Position numbers and translations under genes: made by a program. This document shows positions 42,645 to 53,709 of a stretch of 64,000 bases of DNA, one piece after another; the stretch's first letter is position 1; each line of letters begins with the position of its first letter. Below the pieces are notes generated by a model. That model was not told the origin of the DNA and made no database searches. It worked only from the letters and a program-made list of their open reading frames with translations. Source of the DNA: Furcasterigmium furcatum (taxonomy: Eukaryota > Ascomycota > Sordariomycetes > Glomerellales > Plectosphaerellaceae); assembly GCA_001599815.1 (NCBI GenBank), contig BCIA01000001.1, positions 1,058,934-1,122,933 of the forward strand. Direction: 5' to 3'.

Positions 42645-44869
42645 ATGGCGCCCACCCTCCCCTACAGGGACATCAACGTCAAGTTCGCGACCGACTCGTA
42701 CATCTTCACGTCGCCCTCCTCTCCCGATGCCCCGGCACTCATCATCGACCGGCCCACGGGCGACCTGCGGCTGGGCGATGCCGGTGTTGGAAAGCGTGCC
42801 TCCCGGGTCACCAGCATAGCGGGCATCCTGGGAATCATCCAGCTGAGGCTCGGTCAGCATCCCACGGTCCTTTCGCTCACAATAAAGCTGCTAACCCGCC
42901 CATACAGACAAGTATGTTGTTGTAATCACCAAGGCCCAACCCATGGGCCGCCTCAAGGGCCACATGGTCTACAAAGTCATCGCTACCGAGATTCTCCCTA
43001 TGCGCGAGCGCCAGATCCGCGACCCCGACGAGGATACCTTCATCAACCTCCTCCAGACTTTCCTCAAGAACGGCCCCATGTACTTCTCCTACTCCATCGA
43101 CCTCACAAACTCTTTCCAGCGCCAGTCACACTCCGACCTCAGCCTCCCCCTCTGGCAGCGCACCGACGACCGCTTCTTCTTCAACAAGCACCTCCAATCC
43201 GAGCTCATCGACTTCCGCACGAGAGGCGCGAGAGGGCACCTCGGTGCCCAGCCCGGCGTCGACCCCTTCATTCTTCCCGTCATCTTCGGCGTGCTCGAGA
43301 TCCGGCCCACGAGTTTCAAGGGCAACCCCCTCACCATCGTCCTCATCTCCCGCCGCTCCAGGTACAGGGGTGGCACGAGGTACTTCACAAGAGGCCTGGA
43401 CGACGATGGCCATGCCGCCAACTACAACGAGACGGAGCAGGTGGTCATCGTCAACGACACGGGTAGCAGCATGGGCGGCTTTGCGGGCAGCTCAGACATG
43501 CAGAGCGGCAAGCTGGGTGGCAACGCAGGCCAGGAGATGCAGATCATGTCCTACGTTCAGACCCGCGGCAGCGTCCCCACGTTCTGGGCCGAGGTGAACA
43601 GCCTGAAGTACACGCCTAAGATTCAAGTCCGGGGCGTCGAATCGGCCCTACACGCATCAAAGAAGCACTTCGATGAGCAGATCCGCGTCTACGGCGACAA
43701 CTACCTCATCAACCTGGTGAACCAGACGGGCCGTGAGCGTAACATCAAGAACTCGTACGAGAAGATGGTGGAGCTCCTCTCATCCTCAGTTCAGGAGCGC
43801 ACAGAGGGCGACCGCCTCACGGACGAAAAGTTCGTCACCATCCAGTCTGAGAAGCAGCGGACCGAGTTTGACCGTGTCCACTACGTCTACTTCGACTACC
43901 ACCACGAGACCAAGGGCCTGCGTATGGACCGGGCATACGCCATTGTGGAAAAGCTCGCCGAGCCTCTGGACCAACAGTCCTACTTCCGCGCTGTCGACAT
44001 GCCCGCCACCAATGACGGGCGCCTCGAGGCCCGTTCCTACCAGACGTCCGTGATGCGCACGAACTGCATGGACTGCCTCGACCGCACCAACGTCGTCCAG
44101 TCCATCTTCGCGCGTCACAAGCTCGACCGCATCTTCGAGGACCTCGGCTTCATGGCCCGTGGCTCCTCCTTCCGCGACGAGGACCCTGTCTTTGAGAACC
44201 TCTTCCGCAACATGTGGGCGGACAACGCCGATGTCGTCTCAAAGTCCTACTCCGGCACCGGCGCCATGAAGACCGACGTCACCCGCACGGGCAAGCGCAC
44301 AAAGGCCGGCATGCTCCAGGATGGCCGCGTCGGAGTTACCCGCTACTTCCTCAACAACTTCTTCGACGGTCCCCGACAGGACTCGTACGACCTCTTCCTC
44401 GGCGCATACAAGGCCGACACGGCCCTCGGCGGCGCAGGCCTCATCTTCGCCGACCGCCGCCCCATCCTCATTCAGTCCATGCCTTACATCTTCGCCTTTA
44501 GCGTCTTCCTCATCTTCGTTGCCGTCTTCACGAAGACGGAGCGCATCCTCACCATCCGCCTCTTCATCCTTTTCTGGCTTATCGTTGCCGCCTGGGCCGC
44601 CAACTTCATCTTCGGCCACGGCATGCTCTACGTACGTTTTACCGCCCCTGACTTCGCCCCCGTTCCCGTTTTCCTTCCTCATGCTGACCCCTCCCCAGGT
44701 AAACTGGCCCAAACTCAACCCCCGCCCGTGGGCCAACGAGGGCTACAACGAACACATCGCCAAGGCTCGCAAGGACTCCATGATCGGTACCCTTGTCGCG
44801 AAGCACGAGCGCGGCCTCAGCACCGCCCGCTATCTCAACGCGGAAGAGGGCAAGAAGAGGATCGAGTAG
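42645..44869 (+). CDS. sac1: phosphoinositide phosphatase Sac1
   Basis: Three exons (42645-42852, 42908-44631, 44699-44869) give 700 residues. The Sac domain ends in the catalytic CX5R loop: C456 to R462 within TNCMDCLDRT. Two membrane helices follow near the C-terminus (YIFAFSVFLIFVAVF and LFILFWLIVAAWAANFIF) and hold the protein in the ER/Golgi membrane. It removes phosphate from PI4P and related lipids at ER contact sites. The residues between the N-lobe and the loop follow yeast Sac1. A fungal feature is a Gly/Ser/Asn insert near MGGFAGSSDMQSGKLGGNAG. The first donor is GTCAGC, less usual. Confidence 0.96.
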
Positions 44870-45248
44870 ACACCCGGCCATGGTGCGCGGGCTGGCTAAA
44901 TCATCATACCACGCATAGAAAGCGGAGAACGACGGGGGATTTTGCCATTCTCCCCGAGATATTCTTGTCTCCTTTGTAAACCCTTCAGGCTACCCCATGC
45001 CACACCAGTCGGAGCGCGGCGGAGCGTGAGAGCCGGCGGTAGTATAGAAGAAGCAGGCTTAATACAATGCAATGAGCACATGCACTCGGATTCGACAGTG
45101 TGGCGCGATAACGTATGGGAATAACACGCTGATGCGTTCTTATTATGCTGTCTCTCTGACTATGTACAGCTCTATCCAACACGGCTCCGTGCCTCGCTTC
45201 CGCGGCACCCCCCCTTGAACTCTCGTCGCCATCATCTGGCACCCCACC
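44870..45248. other. intergenic between convergent Sac1 and SPRY genes
   Basis: 379 bp, two 3' ends; nothing else seen. Confidence 0.5.
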
Positions 45249-47327
45249 TTACGGTTGGTACTTCCACTTGGCCGGGTCAAAGATGATCTCGAAGCTGTTG
45301 CGGTCAAACGTGCCGATGGCGCAGGTCAGGTCGTTGAAGCCCTCGAGGCCGGTGACGGGCAGGTCCTCCTCGGCGTCGCCCTCCTCGTGCAGGTTCCAGC
45401 TGCCGGCCAGCTTGCCCTCGCGGGTGAAGAAGACGTCGACGTTGATGGAGCCGTCCTCGCGCGGGGAGAAGGCCATGCCGATGCCGTACGTCTGGCCGAC
45501 GACGAAGGGCTCCGTGAAGTCCTTGCCGCCCCACTGGTCGTTGATGTACTTGTGGCCGTCGTCGCCGTGGACGGCGAGCGAGCCGCGGTGCCAGCCGGGC
45601 ATGCGGAAGTTGGGGTAGGGGAGGGCCGTGAAACCGAGGGCCAGGTCGACCTCCTCCGGCTTGCTGTCGGGGCGGATGTAGACCTCGTAGTAGATCTTGA
45701 AGGGCTGGCCGGTGGCGAGGGGCGAGTGGGAAACGGCCGAGTACAGCGGCGGGAAGCCGATGATGCAGCTGTCCCTCGAGTTGGGCTCCGTGCGGCCTTC
45801 CCAGACACCGGGCTCCTTGGGAGCAAGAGTGCCGTGGTACACCTGGGGTTGCATGAGGTTGATGTTATGCGTATGCAGAGCGTGCCATGCCTGAGGAGGA
45901 AGAGGCGCAGGGGGGAGGATGGGGTTCTGTTGGCACCAAGCGTTGCCGGCATCCGCATCGTCGTGGCTGGCATTGTTGGTGTGAGATTGGACGTGGCCGG
46001 AGAAGAAGGCAGGCGGGGGAGGGAAGAGCGCTGTGTCAGGGATGGCCTGCTGCCAGTTGTGCTGCGACTTTTCGCCCTCAGGAGGGGGAGGGCCGGACGG
46101 CGGGGCGTACTCAGCAGGAGGAGGACCGGGAGGGGGTCCGTAGCCGTCAGACGGGGGAGGACCAGGAGGAGGCCCGTAGCCGTCAGATGGGGGAGGGCCT
46201 GCAGGAGGCGCAAAGCCCTTCTCGCCGTCAGCAGCAGGAGGAGGGGGGCCGTCAGGGGCAGAGAATCCAGGGGGCGGGCCCAGGGGAGGAGCAGCATCTC
46301 CGTTAGGGGGGCCGTTAGTAGCAGCATAGGCTACGCCGGGAGGAGGACCAGCGGGCGCATCGAACTGAGCAGGAGGAGGACCGGCAGGAGCATCAAATTG
46401 AGCAGGAGGCGGGCCAGATGGAGGCGCGAAGCCGCCCTCGCTGGCTTGGACGCCGGGAGGAGGCCCCTGCGGCGCCGAGTACCCCTCACCACCGAGGGAG
46501 CGGTCCGCGGGAGGAGGGCCTGCGGGAGCGTCATACTGTCCCGGGGGAGGGCCGGTTGGAGAGGCAAACGCGCCTTCGGCGGCCTGGTGGCCAGGAGGGG
46601 GGCCGGCTGGGGAGGCGTGCTGATCGTTGCTGAGCGAGCGCTCGCCGGGTGGCGGGCCCCTGGGGGCGTCGAACTGAGCCGGAGGAGGACCGGAAGGCGC
46701 ATCATATTGGGCGGGAGGAGGGCCGGGCGGCGCGCCGTATTGCGCGGGGGGAGGTCCAGACGGTGCGTCAAACTGGGCGGGAGGAGGACCCGAAGGAGCG
46801 TCATATTGACCAGGAGGAGGGCCTGACGGGGCATCGTAAGGGCCTGAGGGCGGCGGCCCCGGAGGCGCGCCGTACGAGGCCTCACCAGTCCATCCGGGAG
46901 GCGGACCAGGCGGCGGCGCAAACCAGTCGCCAGTATCCTGGGGCGCTGGCGGCGGCGCGGCAGGGAAAGCAGGCTGTTCGTGGCCAGGCGGCGGGCTACT
47001 CGGGGCGGCGTACTGTGCGGGAGGAGGTCCGCTGGGAGGCGCGAAGGAGGCGGCCTCGGCGCTGCGAGTCTGCTGCTCCGGGGGAGGAGGTCCGGCAGGC
47101 GGCGCATAGCCATTGCTGGTGTCGGCGGGAGGAGCTGCGGCGGGAGTCGAGGAGGATGCCTCGCCGTTCTGGTTCTCCTGCGCCTGCTTCTCGTTGACCT
47201 CGGCGCGCTTCTTCTCTGCCTTCTTGCTGGCTCGGCTGCGGATGCTGCCGGACTGGGAGTTGCGCGGGGAGGCCTGGGCCGCAGGGCGCGGGGCCGGGGT
47301 GTCGTCCTTTTCGCTGCTGAAACACAT
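45249..47327 (-). CDS. proline-rich repeat protein with C-terminal SPRY domain
   Basis: A single exon of 692 residues. After a charged N-terminus (MCFSSEKDD; a coiled Lys/Glu stretch SKKAEKKRAEVNEKQAQ) comes a run of GPPP units from about residue 75 to 420. About 23 occur, many in the 11-residue form YDAPSGPPPAQ. The last about 220 residues are a SPRY domain with EVYIRPDS-type strands, ALPYPNFRMPGWHRGSLAVHGDDG, and TYGIGMAFSPREDGSINVDVFFTREGKL. SPRY domains bind proteins, and proline repeats bind SH3, WW or profilin-like partners, so an adaptor role is likely. There is no membrane helix; Cys2 after the initiator Met could be lipid-modified. The partner is unknown. Confidence 0.85.
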   Translation of the reverse strand: MCFSSEKDDTPAPRPAAQASPRNSQSGSIRSRASKKAEKKRAEVNEKQAQENQNGEASSSTPAAAPPADTSNGYAPPAGPPPPEQQTRSAEAASFAPPSGPPPAQYAAPSSPPPGHEQPAFPAAPPPAPQDTGDWFAPPPGPPPGWTGEASYGAPPGPPPSGPYDAPSGPPPGQYDAPSGPPPAQFDAPSGPPPAQYGAPPGPPPAQYDAPSGPPPAQFDAPRGPPPGERSLSNDQHASPAGPPPGHQAAEGAFASPTGPPPGQYDAPAGPPPADRSLGGEGYSAPQGPPPGVQASEGGFAPPSGPPPAQFDAPAGPPPAQFDAPAGPPPGVAYAATNGPPNGDAAPPLGPPPGFSAPDGPPPPAADGEKGFAPPAGPPPSDGYGPPPGPPPSDGYGPPPGPPPAEYAPPSGPPPPEGEKSQHNWQQAIPDTALFPPPPAFFSGHVQSHTNNASHDDADAGNAWCQQNPILPPAPLPPQAWHALHTHNINLMQPQVYHGTLAPKEPGVWEGRTEPNSRDSCIIGFPPLYSAVSHSPLATGQPFKIYYEVYIRPDSKPEEVDLALGFTALPYPNFRMPGWHRGSLAVHGDDGHKYINDQWGGKDFTEPFVVGQTYGIGMAFSPREDGSINVDVFFTREGKLAGSWNLHEEGDAEEDLPVTGLEGFNDLTCAIGTFDRNSFEIIFDPAKWKYQP
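46067..47105 (-). repeat. coding tandem repeat, about 23 GPPP units
   Basis: GC-rich imperfect 33-bp units inside the SPRY gene coding DAPxGPPPxQ(Y/F)-like peptides, with some shorter and longer spacers. The codons differ between copies, so the units are not recent perfect duplicates. Confidence 0.8.
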
Positions 47328-48437
47328 TGCGGCGATGTCTGAGTCTCTCTGGAGGAGAGGCGATGGGGGGTTTGTCTCGACCGGTCCTCGATGGGGACGG
47401 GAGTGGAAGTAGATGGTGTACTTCCAAGAGCTGATTGAAGCTCAATTGACTGTCAATGCCGAGTGTGATTAGTCAATTCTTGATAGAGATGAAGGATAGC
47501 CGACTGAAGCGACTGTTGGAGAGGTAAACGTGTGTGGAAGGGACGGGAATCGCCTCACAGGGCCTTGGCCGTCTTTTGAATAAGGTGGACGAGGTGACGG
47601 GGGGTGGACACAAAGGGGAAGCTGCCCGGAGGGGAAAGGACGTGCTGCGCCACAGGTCCCACAGGCACGTTTGGGTCGTTGACGTGCGTTGTCTGGGGGA
47701 AGCTTCCACCCCTGGCGCCAGCCCGCAGGAACCTCATTTGGGCCACGGGCACGGAGGGCAGGCAGGAGCGGGGAATTCGTCACCTGATAATATTGCGTCT
47801 TGGCTGTTTGGCACTCGAGTCTATCGCGGAACCTGACCGAGGCCTCAAAGACTGATTTGCTCACAATCATGGCCTCGAACTCTACACCACTTCACAGCAT
47901 TGAACCGCAACACGGGTGACTCTGCTGTCAGTGCATCATCCCCACGAGTTTCTGTGTCAGATGAGGCCGCCGATCGATCCCCAGCGCCACGACCTGCTCC
48001 AATTCCCCGCACCCTGGACGGTTAGGTGAAGTGGGGAGCTTGTAGATTGGCCTCTAGGCAGCTTACGCAGCTCGATCGCTGAAGGCCTCGGCCCGGGATA
48101 GGAGGTCGCGGCGGGCGTCACATACGGAAGTTCGCAGAAAGATGGCAGCCCTCGAACCGACCACGTCGACGCCTCAGATCAAGCCTCAGATGGTTGGAAT
48201 GGCCACTTACTGAACCAGAGTTTATTCCAAGGACTACTGAAACGACTTCTGGCGGTTCCAAAACTAGATGGTTACGTATACAGCCGGACGACTATGCGTC
48301 TTGCCCCCCCATCCTCAGTGTTGGCAGAAGGCTCAGAGCCTCAAGACACAGATATCACCTGCTCGTGTGACATGAAGAACAAGAGCAACATTTCACTTGA
48401 AGAGCAATTAGTGTACATTTTTGCTGACAACTCCCAA
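47328..48437. other. intergenic, SPRY gene promoter and lactate dehydrogenase 3' end
   Basis: 1.1 kb without supported gene or repeat. Confidence 0.5.
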
Positions 48438-50508
48438 TTACCACTTGGACACCTCGCCCGCCTTGGGCTGCTGCATCCTCACCACCTTGTCACAGTTCAG
48501 GAGACACAGAGGGTCGAAAGCCTTCTTGATCTGTTCGGGGGTTGTATTAGAACGTGCTTGATCAACTCCTGCCCCTCGATCGAGTGAAAACTTACCTGGC
48601 GCATGGCATCAATCGTCGTCTGTCCCAGCTCGTGCGGGAGATAGTCCCTCTTAACGAGGCCAACACCGTGCTCGCCCTAGACACCACATGTTAGAATGAT
48701 TAGGAGCAGCGACTCCGACGGGGCGGACTCACAGTGACTGTGCCCTCCATCTCAATGGCACGCTTCACCATGTCGTGCACGACGTGCTCGGCCTTCTTGC
48801 GCTCCTGGTCGTTGTAGAGCATGATAACTACGCCGGTCAGCCTCGCTCCGAGTCTCCCCCAGAAAATCAGGACACTCACTGTGGAAGTTGCCATCGCCGA
48901 CATGTCCGACAATCGTTCCGAACAGCCCCGCCTGGGCCATCGACGACTTGGTCTCCTCGATGATCTCCGGAAGCCGGCTCATGGGCACCGCGACGTCGCC
49001 CGTCCACACGTGGTCGCCATCCCGCTTGACCGCCATGGTGCTCCAGAGCGCCTCCTTCCTCGCGCTCCACAGCTCTTGCTGCTCCTCCTCGCTCTTCGCG
49101 AACTCAAACGTCTTGGACCCCGCCGACCCGGCCAGGCCCTTGACGATGGCCACCTGCTCCTTGACGCCCTGCTCCGTGCCCGCGAACTTGAAGAACAGCG
49201 TCGGCGCCTCCTTCCACGACCGCGACGTGTTGCCCGCCTGGTTGATCACGCGCATCTGCAGGTCGTCCAGGATCTCCACCGCGGCCACCGGCACGCCCGC
49301 GCCCACCACCTTGGCCACGCAGTCGGCCGCGTGCCGGATCGTCGGGAACGTCGTCACCGCCACGGACGTCGACTGCGGGAGCACCGTCACCTTGAGCGTC
49401 GCCTCCGTCACCAGCCCCAGGGTGCCCTCAGACCCGATGAAGAGCTTCGTCAGGTCGTACCCGGCCGACGACTTGCGCGGGCGCTGCCGCGTCTTGAGCA
49501 CCGTGCCGTCCGCCATGACGACCGTCAGGGAGAGCACCCACTCGCGCATCGTGCCGTAGCGGTACGCGTTCGTGCCGCTGCAGCCCGTGCCGACCATGCC
49601 GCCGATCATGGCGCCCGGGCCCGGGTCGGGCGGGAAGAAGAGGTTGTCCTGCGCGAGCTGGTCGTTGAGCGACTCCCATCCGACGGCGGGCTGGACGACG
49701 ACGTCGAGGTCCTCCTTGTGCAGGGCCAGGACCTTGTTCATGCGGCCAAAGTCGATGGAGACGCCGCCGCGCGTCGGGACGAAGTGGCCCTCGAGGCTGG
49801 TGCCGCCGCTGTAGCCGGTCACGGGGATGCGGCGCCGGTGGCACACCTTCATGATCTCGGAGACCTCCTCGGTGGAGCTGGGGAAGATGACGGCGAAGGG
49901 GCGCTCGGTGTCCTTGGCGGGGTGCGTCGACCACTCCGAGGTCGAGTGATGCTCGAGGTCGGACGCCGTGATGCTGACGTTGTCCTTGCCGACAATCTGG
50001 ACAAAGTCCGTCCACGCCGCCTCGAGGTTCTCCTTGTTCGTCTTGTGCTCGGGGGGCACCGTCTTGGCCAGGGGCAGTGTGGAGTCCTCAGCCGGCTTCG
50101 GGGGGTACATTGTGCCCAGGTAGTAGGAGATGCCCATGGTGACCAGGACGACTGTCGGGGAGGTTAGCTCCGGGAAAGCAGGGCATTGGGCCGGAAGTGC
50201 CGGGGTTTCTCACCAAAGGTGACCGAGTAGTTGCGCGTGCCGGACGTCCTCTCGCGCTCCTGCGCGAACCTCTCACGCTCCGCCTTCTCGCGCGCCAGGC
50301 GCTGCGTGATGCTCCCCATGACCTGGCCCTGGAACGACCGGCCGAGCTTCTCCTCGTTGGAGACGCGCCTCTCGGGCGGCGGGGGAGGCTTCTCGGACGA
50401 CATGGACCGCGCGACAGCCGCGACGGCGGAGACGGCACATGGCTGGCGGCGGGGGGCGGCCCTCAGGCCGTGGAGGGCGGATGTTCGGATATTCGGTAGC
50501 CGAGCCAT
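48438..50508 (-). CDS. DLD1: mitochondrial D-lactate dehydrogenase (cytochrome), FAD-linked
   Basis: Five exons (50508-50214, 50151-48880, 48827-48733, 48676-48596, 48530-48438) give 611 residues. An Arg-rich, acid-free start (MARLPNIRTSALHGLRAAPRRQP) is a mitochondrial presequence. A membrane helix (VVLVTMGISYYLG) would anchor it in the inner membrane. The FAD-binding domain has the PCMH/BBE-type signatures FPSSTEEVSEIMKVC, VTGYSGGTSLEGH, PDPGPGAMIGGMVGTGCSG and GSEGTLGLVTEATLKV. The C-terminal FAD-oxidase end includes HVGDGNFH and GEHGVGLVKRDYL, holding active-site histidines. It oxidises D-lactate and passes electrons to cytochrome c. Confidence 0.95.
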
Positions 50509-51211
50509 GGTGGTGGTGTCGAGGACGAAGTTGGTGATGTGTAGGGGATGTCGGGTTAACAAAATCGCCGTTGATCAGGTCATTCGCCGCATCGAGGCCA
50601 GCAGTCTCGCGGGTACGGGGGCGGGTGCTGTCGGGGTTCAAGTTGAGAGAGAGAGGTCGATGTTCGTGGAGAAAAGAAGCACGGCGGAGCTTCAGCTCTT
50701 GGGTTCGTTCACTGGTGCTTTAGCTCATCGCAGCTACGCTCGAAAAGTTGCCGGAAAACCGGGGCTCTTGGACCCCGATTTGTCTGTGCGCCCGGACCGG
50801 CTCAAGGGGATCGACGGGGCCCACCGGCGTCTGCACTAGACGTAGCTGTCTTGCTGTCGACATGTCGCGCTGCAGCTGGCATTGGTCTGTTAGAGAGTGC
50901 CATCTCGAGATCGAAGTGCTTATCCTCGGTTATGCAGCTTATGTTCGAGGCAATGGGATCAGGGGTGCAGTAGTTTGATCGTAGCAAGTCGAATGTGAGG
51001 GTATCATTGGCGCGCCTAAGGCCTAGACCACGGCGCGGGCGAGCTTGGCTATCTGCCGACGAAGGCCTGGATGGTTTCGTCCTGACAGCCTCGAAATAAT
51101 AGAGATGAGAACCGTGCCTCAGCTGCAAAACTCCCTTACGCCCGGGCAATTCGCCACCATTGACATTTGGATCAATGCAATGCTGGTGGTGTGCCACAAA
51201 CATCCCGTCTC
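50509..51211. other. intergenic, DLD1 promoter to Clr5-gene end
   Basis: 703 bp, tandem minus-strand genes on both sides. No gene is supported. Confidence 0.5.
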
Positions 51212-53116
51212 CTACCCTGACCGCCAACCAGGAACAAGTTGCACGCTGAACGTTGGCGTTGAGCCGTTAAGGTGCGCCATGTATGCCTCGAGCTCCGAGT
51301 CTCCATCGATTAGCAGCGGCATCTCCCCGCCCTTGCCGTCCTTCAGTATGCCCTCGACTCGCAAGACCGCCGCTCCGGGATACTTCTCGACCGCCACCTG
51401 CCGCAGCTCCCGTATTGACCGGCCGTTCAGGGCCGAGATCCATAAGCTCGAGTTCGTGACGAACGTCGATGTCGGGTGAAGCCGAAGGAATATCGCGGTG
51501 CTCGTCGATGGTGGGGCCGGTGCTACCGCCGGCTCGGAGAAGTCTCCGGGCCCGTTGGCCGCCATGAGCAAGTCGAACTGGACTCGTTGCTGCTGGTGAT
51601 GCGGGAATGTCTGCTGGGTGCCGCCCTGCCCTTGGAACCCGGTGTACATCGGCCCAGGTGCATTGCCGGCGCCATGAGGTCCCGAGCGAGTAGTCTGGTC
51701 ATGCATCGCCGGGGCGACCTCGAACCGTGCCTCTGTGCTTTGCCGTGCGCCAGCTTGAGACGGCCTCGCTGTGGCACCAGGTCCATTAGTTGCCGCGGCA
51801 GGGTGGGCGTCTTGTTTCTTCCTTGCCCTCAAGGCGTCGTCCCAGCGTCTCTTCATGACGTCTCGCGCCAAAATCTCAAGAGCCTTGAGTTTGTCGGTAT
51901 GTGTGGGATCAGCAGTGCCGGGTGCGAGGACGCGCTGGATGATAGGCGACTGTGAGGCCCATTCGTTCTTGATGTCGTTCCATTGCTTGACGCCCGCCTG
52001 CGTCTTGCTATGCAGCCCCTTCTCCTCGACGAGCTGGTAGAAGGTCGACCGGAGCTGGCGCGTCTCCTCCGGGTTGATGCCGAGGACGACTCTGGCGTCG
52101 GGAAGTGATATGCGCGAGTTCTTCACCCGCATGCGCTTGGTGCAGTCGGTGCAGATGACGTCCAGTGCGAGCTTCTTGTTGTCGTGGTTGTCCCTGCTCT
52201 GCCAGAGCTCTGCCTCCAGGGGAGGGAACTGCCGGATGAGCTGGTCTTTGAGGGCCTCCCAGCGTTCGGGTCCGGCGATGGTCTTCTTGATGACGCCGGC
52301 TTGCTGACAGAGGGTGGTGAACAGGGCCCTCAGCCCATTGTATGCGTCATCGTCCAGGCCCAGGATGGCCTTGGACTCGTCGAGGGTCAACTCGGACGGG
52401 AACCTCGGTGGGCCAGTCGCATCTCGGGGTCGGTTGCCCAGCGCCTTCGTCAGTCGCCGGGGCTTGTTGTGTCCTTTGCCAGCGGGTGCGAGCTTGTCGG
52501 GGGTCGGGAACAGCTCTATCGGGGGGTAAGGCGCATTCATGGACGCCTGTAATGCTGTCCCCCGAGTGCTGCGACCGGCGTTCTTCTGCACGGGCGTGCC
52601 TCCATCGGCGGCGGCTGTCTCATCGTCGACGTCATCATGTTCGTCTTGCGTCTTGTCCTGGGTTGCGCGGTCGCCATTTCGACCTCGCAGCATCAGGTTG
52701 TGCTTCTGGCGCACGCGCAGGAGGTCCCGCTCGCTGATCTGATAGCCCTCCTCCTCGTTGATGATGCGGTGCATCTCCTTCTGGGAGACGTTCTGCTGCC
52801 ACAGCTCCCTGACCTTGTCGACGAGGTACTCATCCTTGCGGAAGCGTCTGTACCGCGTGGGAAAGGCCCATCGGCGGAACTGGCACTGAAATGCGCGTTC
52901 GCTGGACAGGGAACAGCAGGTGTCAGTCGAGCATCCATGGTCAGGGTGGGGAGCTATGTACGGTGGGCGGAGAGGGAACAGGAAGAAGCGTTGCACGTAC
53001 CTCGCGCCAAAGTTGTGGTGTTCCTTCATGTACGCCGCGATGGCGCGGAAGGACATCTTCTCGTCGACGTAGAGACGGCGACATTCTTCTTTTTGGGATT
53101 CCCATTTGTATACCAT
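51212..53116 (-). CDS. Clr5-domain protein with internal duplication
   Basis: Exons 53116-53001 and 52901-51212 (99-bp intron) give 601 residues. The start is a Clr5 domain (residues 3-52: WESQKEECRRLYVDEKMSFR ... ERAFQCQFRRW), a fungal putative DNA-binding helical module, followed by a second helical part to about residue 110 that ends in RVRQKHNLMLRGR. After a disordered stretch come two related copies of an about 90-residue unit (about 210-302 and 303-395). Both have an LxLxxxxxxLGL/I start, a KTxAGxxxW core and a D-x2-KR end. The last 95 residues (from 507) look like a PB1/ubiquitin-like fold. It is probably a nuclear regulator; targets are unknown. It diverges from the hydratase gene. 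Confidence 0.8.
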   Translation of the reverse strand: MVYKWESQKEECRRLYVDEKMSFRAIAAYMKEHHNFGARYVQRFFLFPLRPPYIAPHPDHGCSTDTCCSLSSERAFQCQFRRWAFPTRYRRFRKDEYLVDKVRELWQQNVSQKEMHRIINEEEGYQISERDLLRVRQKHNLMLRGRNGDRATQDKTQDEHDDVDDETAAADGGTPVQKNAGRSTRGTALQASMNAPYPPIELFPTPDKLAPAGKGHNKPRRLTKALGNRPRDATGPPRFPSELTLDESKAILGLDDDAYNGLRALFTTLCQQAGVIKKTIAGPERWEALKDQLIRQFPPLEAELWQSRDNHDNKKLALDVICTDCTKRMRVKNSRISLPDARVVLGINPEETRQLRSTFYQLVEEKGLHSKTQAGVKQWNDIKNEWASQSPIIQRVLAPGTADPTHTDKLKALEILARDVMKRRWDDALRARKKQDAHPAAATNGPGATARPSQAGARQSTEARFEVAPAMHDQTTRSGPHGAGNAPGPMYTGFQGQGGTQQTFPHHQQQRVQFDLLMAANGPGDFSEPAVAPAPPSTSTAIFLRLHPTSTFVTNSSLWISALNGRSIRELRQVAVEKYPGAAVLRVEGILKDGKGGEMPLLIDGDSELEAYMAHLNGSTPTFSVQLVPGWRSG

Positions 53117-53709
53117 GATTGTGATGATGTTGGGCCTGTCGGCCACTTGCGTGGTGTTTGTGCAAGTCAGTCGAGTCCGACGGCGAGTTGATTTCTGCCG
53201 AGTTGGCCATTTGAGCCGGCCGGACCTGGCCGTGTGCGACAGCCGACAACACACTGTACTGGGTCTGGCCTGTTTCACGTGCAAAAGACACAGTGTGGCA
53301 GTTTCAGTTTCCTTCAGGCCTCCTGCAGACGCCCAGAACTTAGACAAACAGCAGAAGCGTGAGTGTGAATTATCACAAGTTAGAGTCGCCAAAATGACCG
53401 AGACATCCAACCGAGAAACCTGCTGTATGGCCGTCGAAAGAAGGCCTGACGGCGACTTGGGTGCCATTCTTGTCCAAAGCTTGAACCTCGCTGACATCGT
53501 ACCTCGGCAGTTGGGGAATTGGGGAGCGTCTCCAACCGGACTCCTCACTCATCCATGGAGCTTCTTTAAATGCCATCCGTCACCTTGATCCTTAAGACAA
53601 ACATGCTGATCTGGTGCCATACTCCCACGAGACTCTAAGCATCTTCGACTTCAGATACCCAGATATACTCACACCGCCGAGCACAACTTATCCTCCTCAG
53701 TCCCCCGCC
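53117..53709. other. divergent promoter region, Clr5 gene and hydratase
   Basis: 593 bp between divergent starts; nothing else supported. Confidence 0.5.

Noticed and set aside
45255..46826. Long plus-strand open frame opposite the SPRY gene
   Set aside because: It mirrors the GC-rich proline repeat, is Arg/Gly-rich and low in complexity, and has no domain. The opposite strand codes a clear SPRY domain.
48821..50167. 448-codon plus-strand frame opposite D-lactate dehydrogenase
   Set aside because: Arg/His/Leu-rich antisense artefact of biased third positions; the minus strand is a complete known enzyme.
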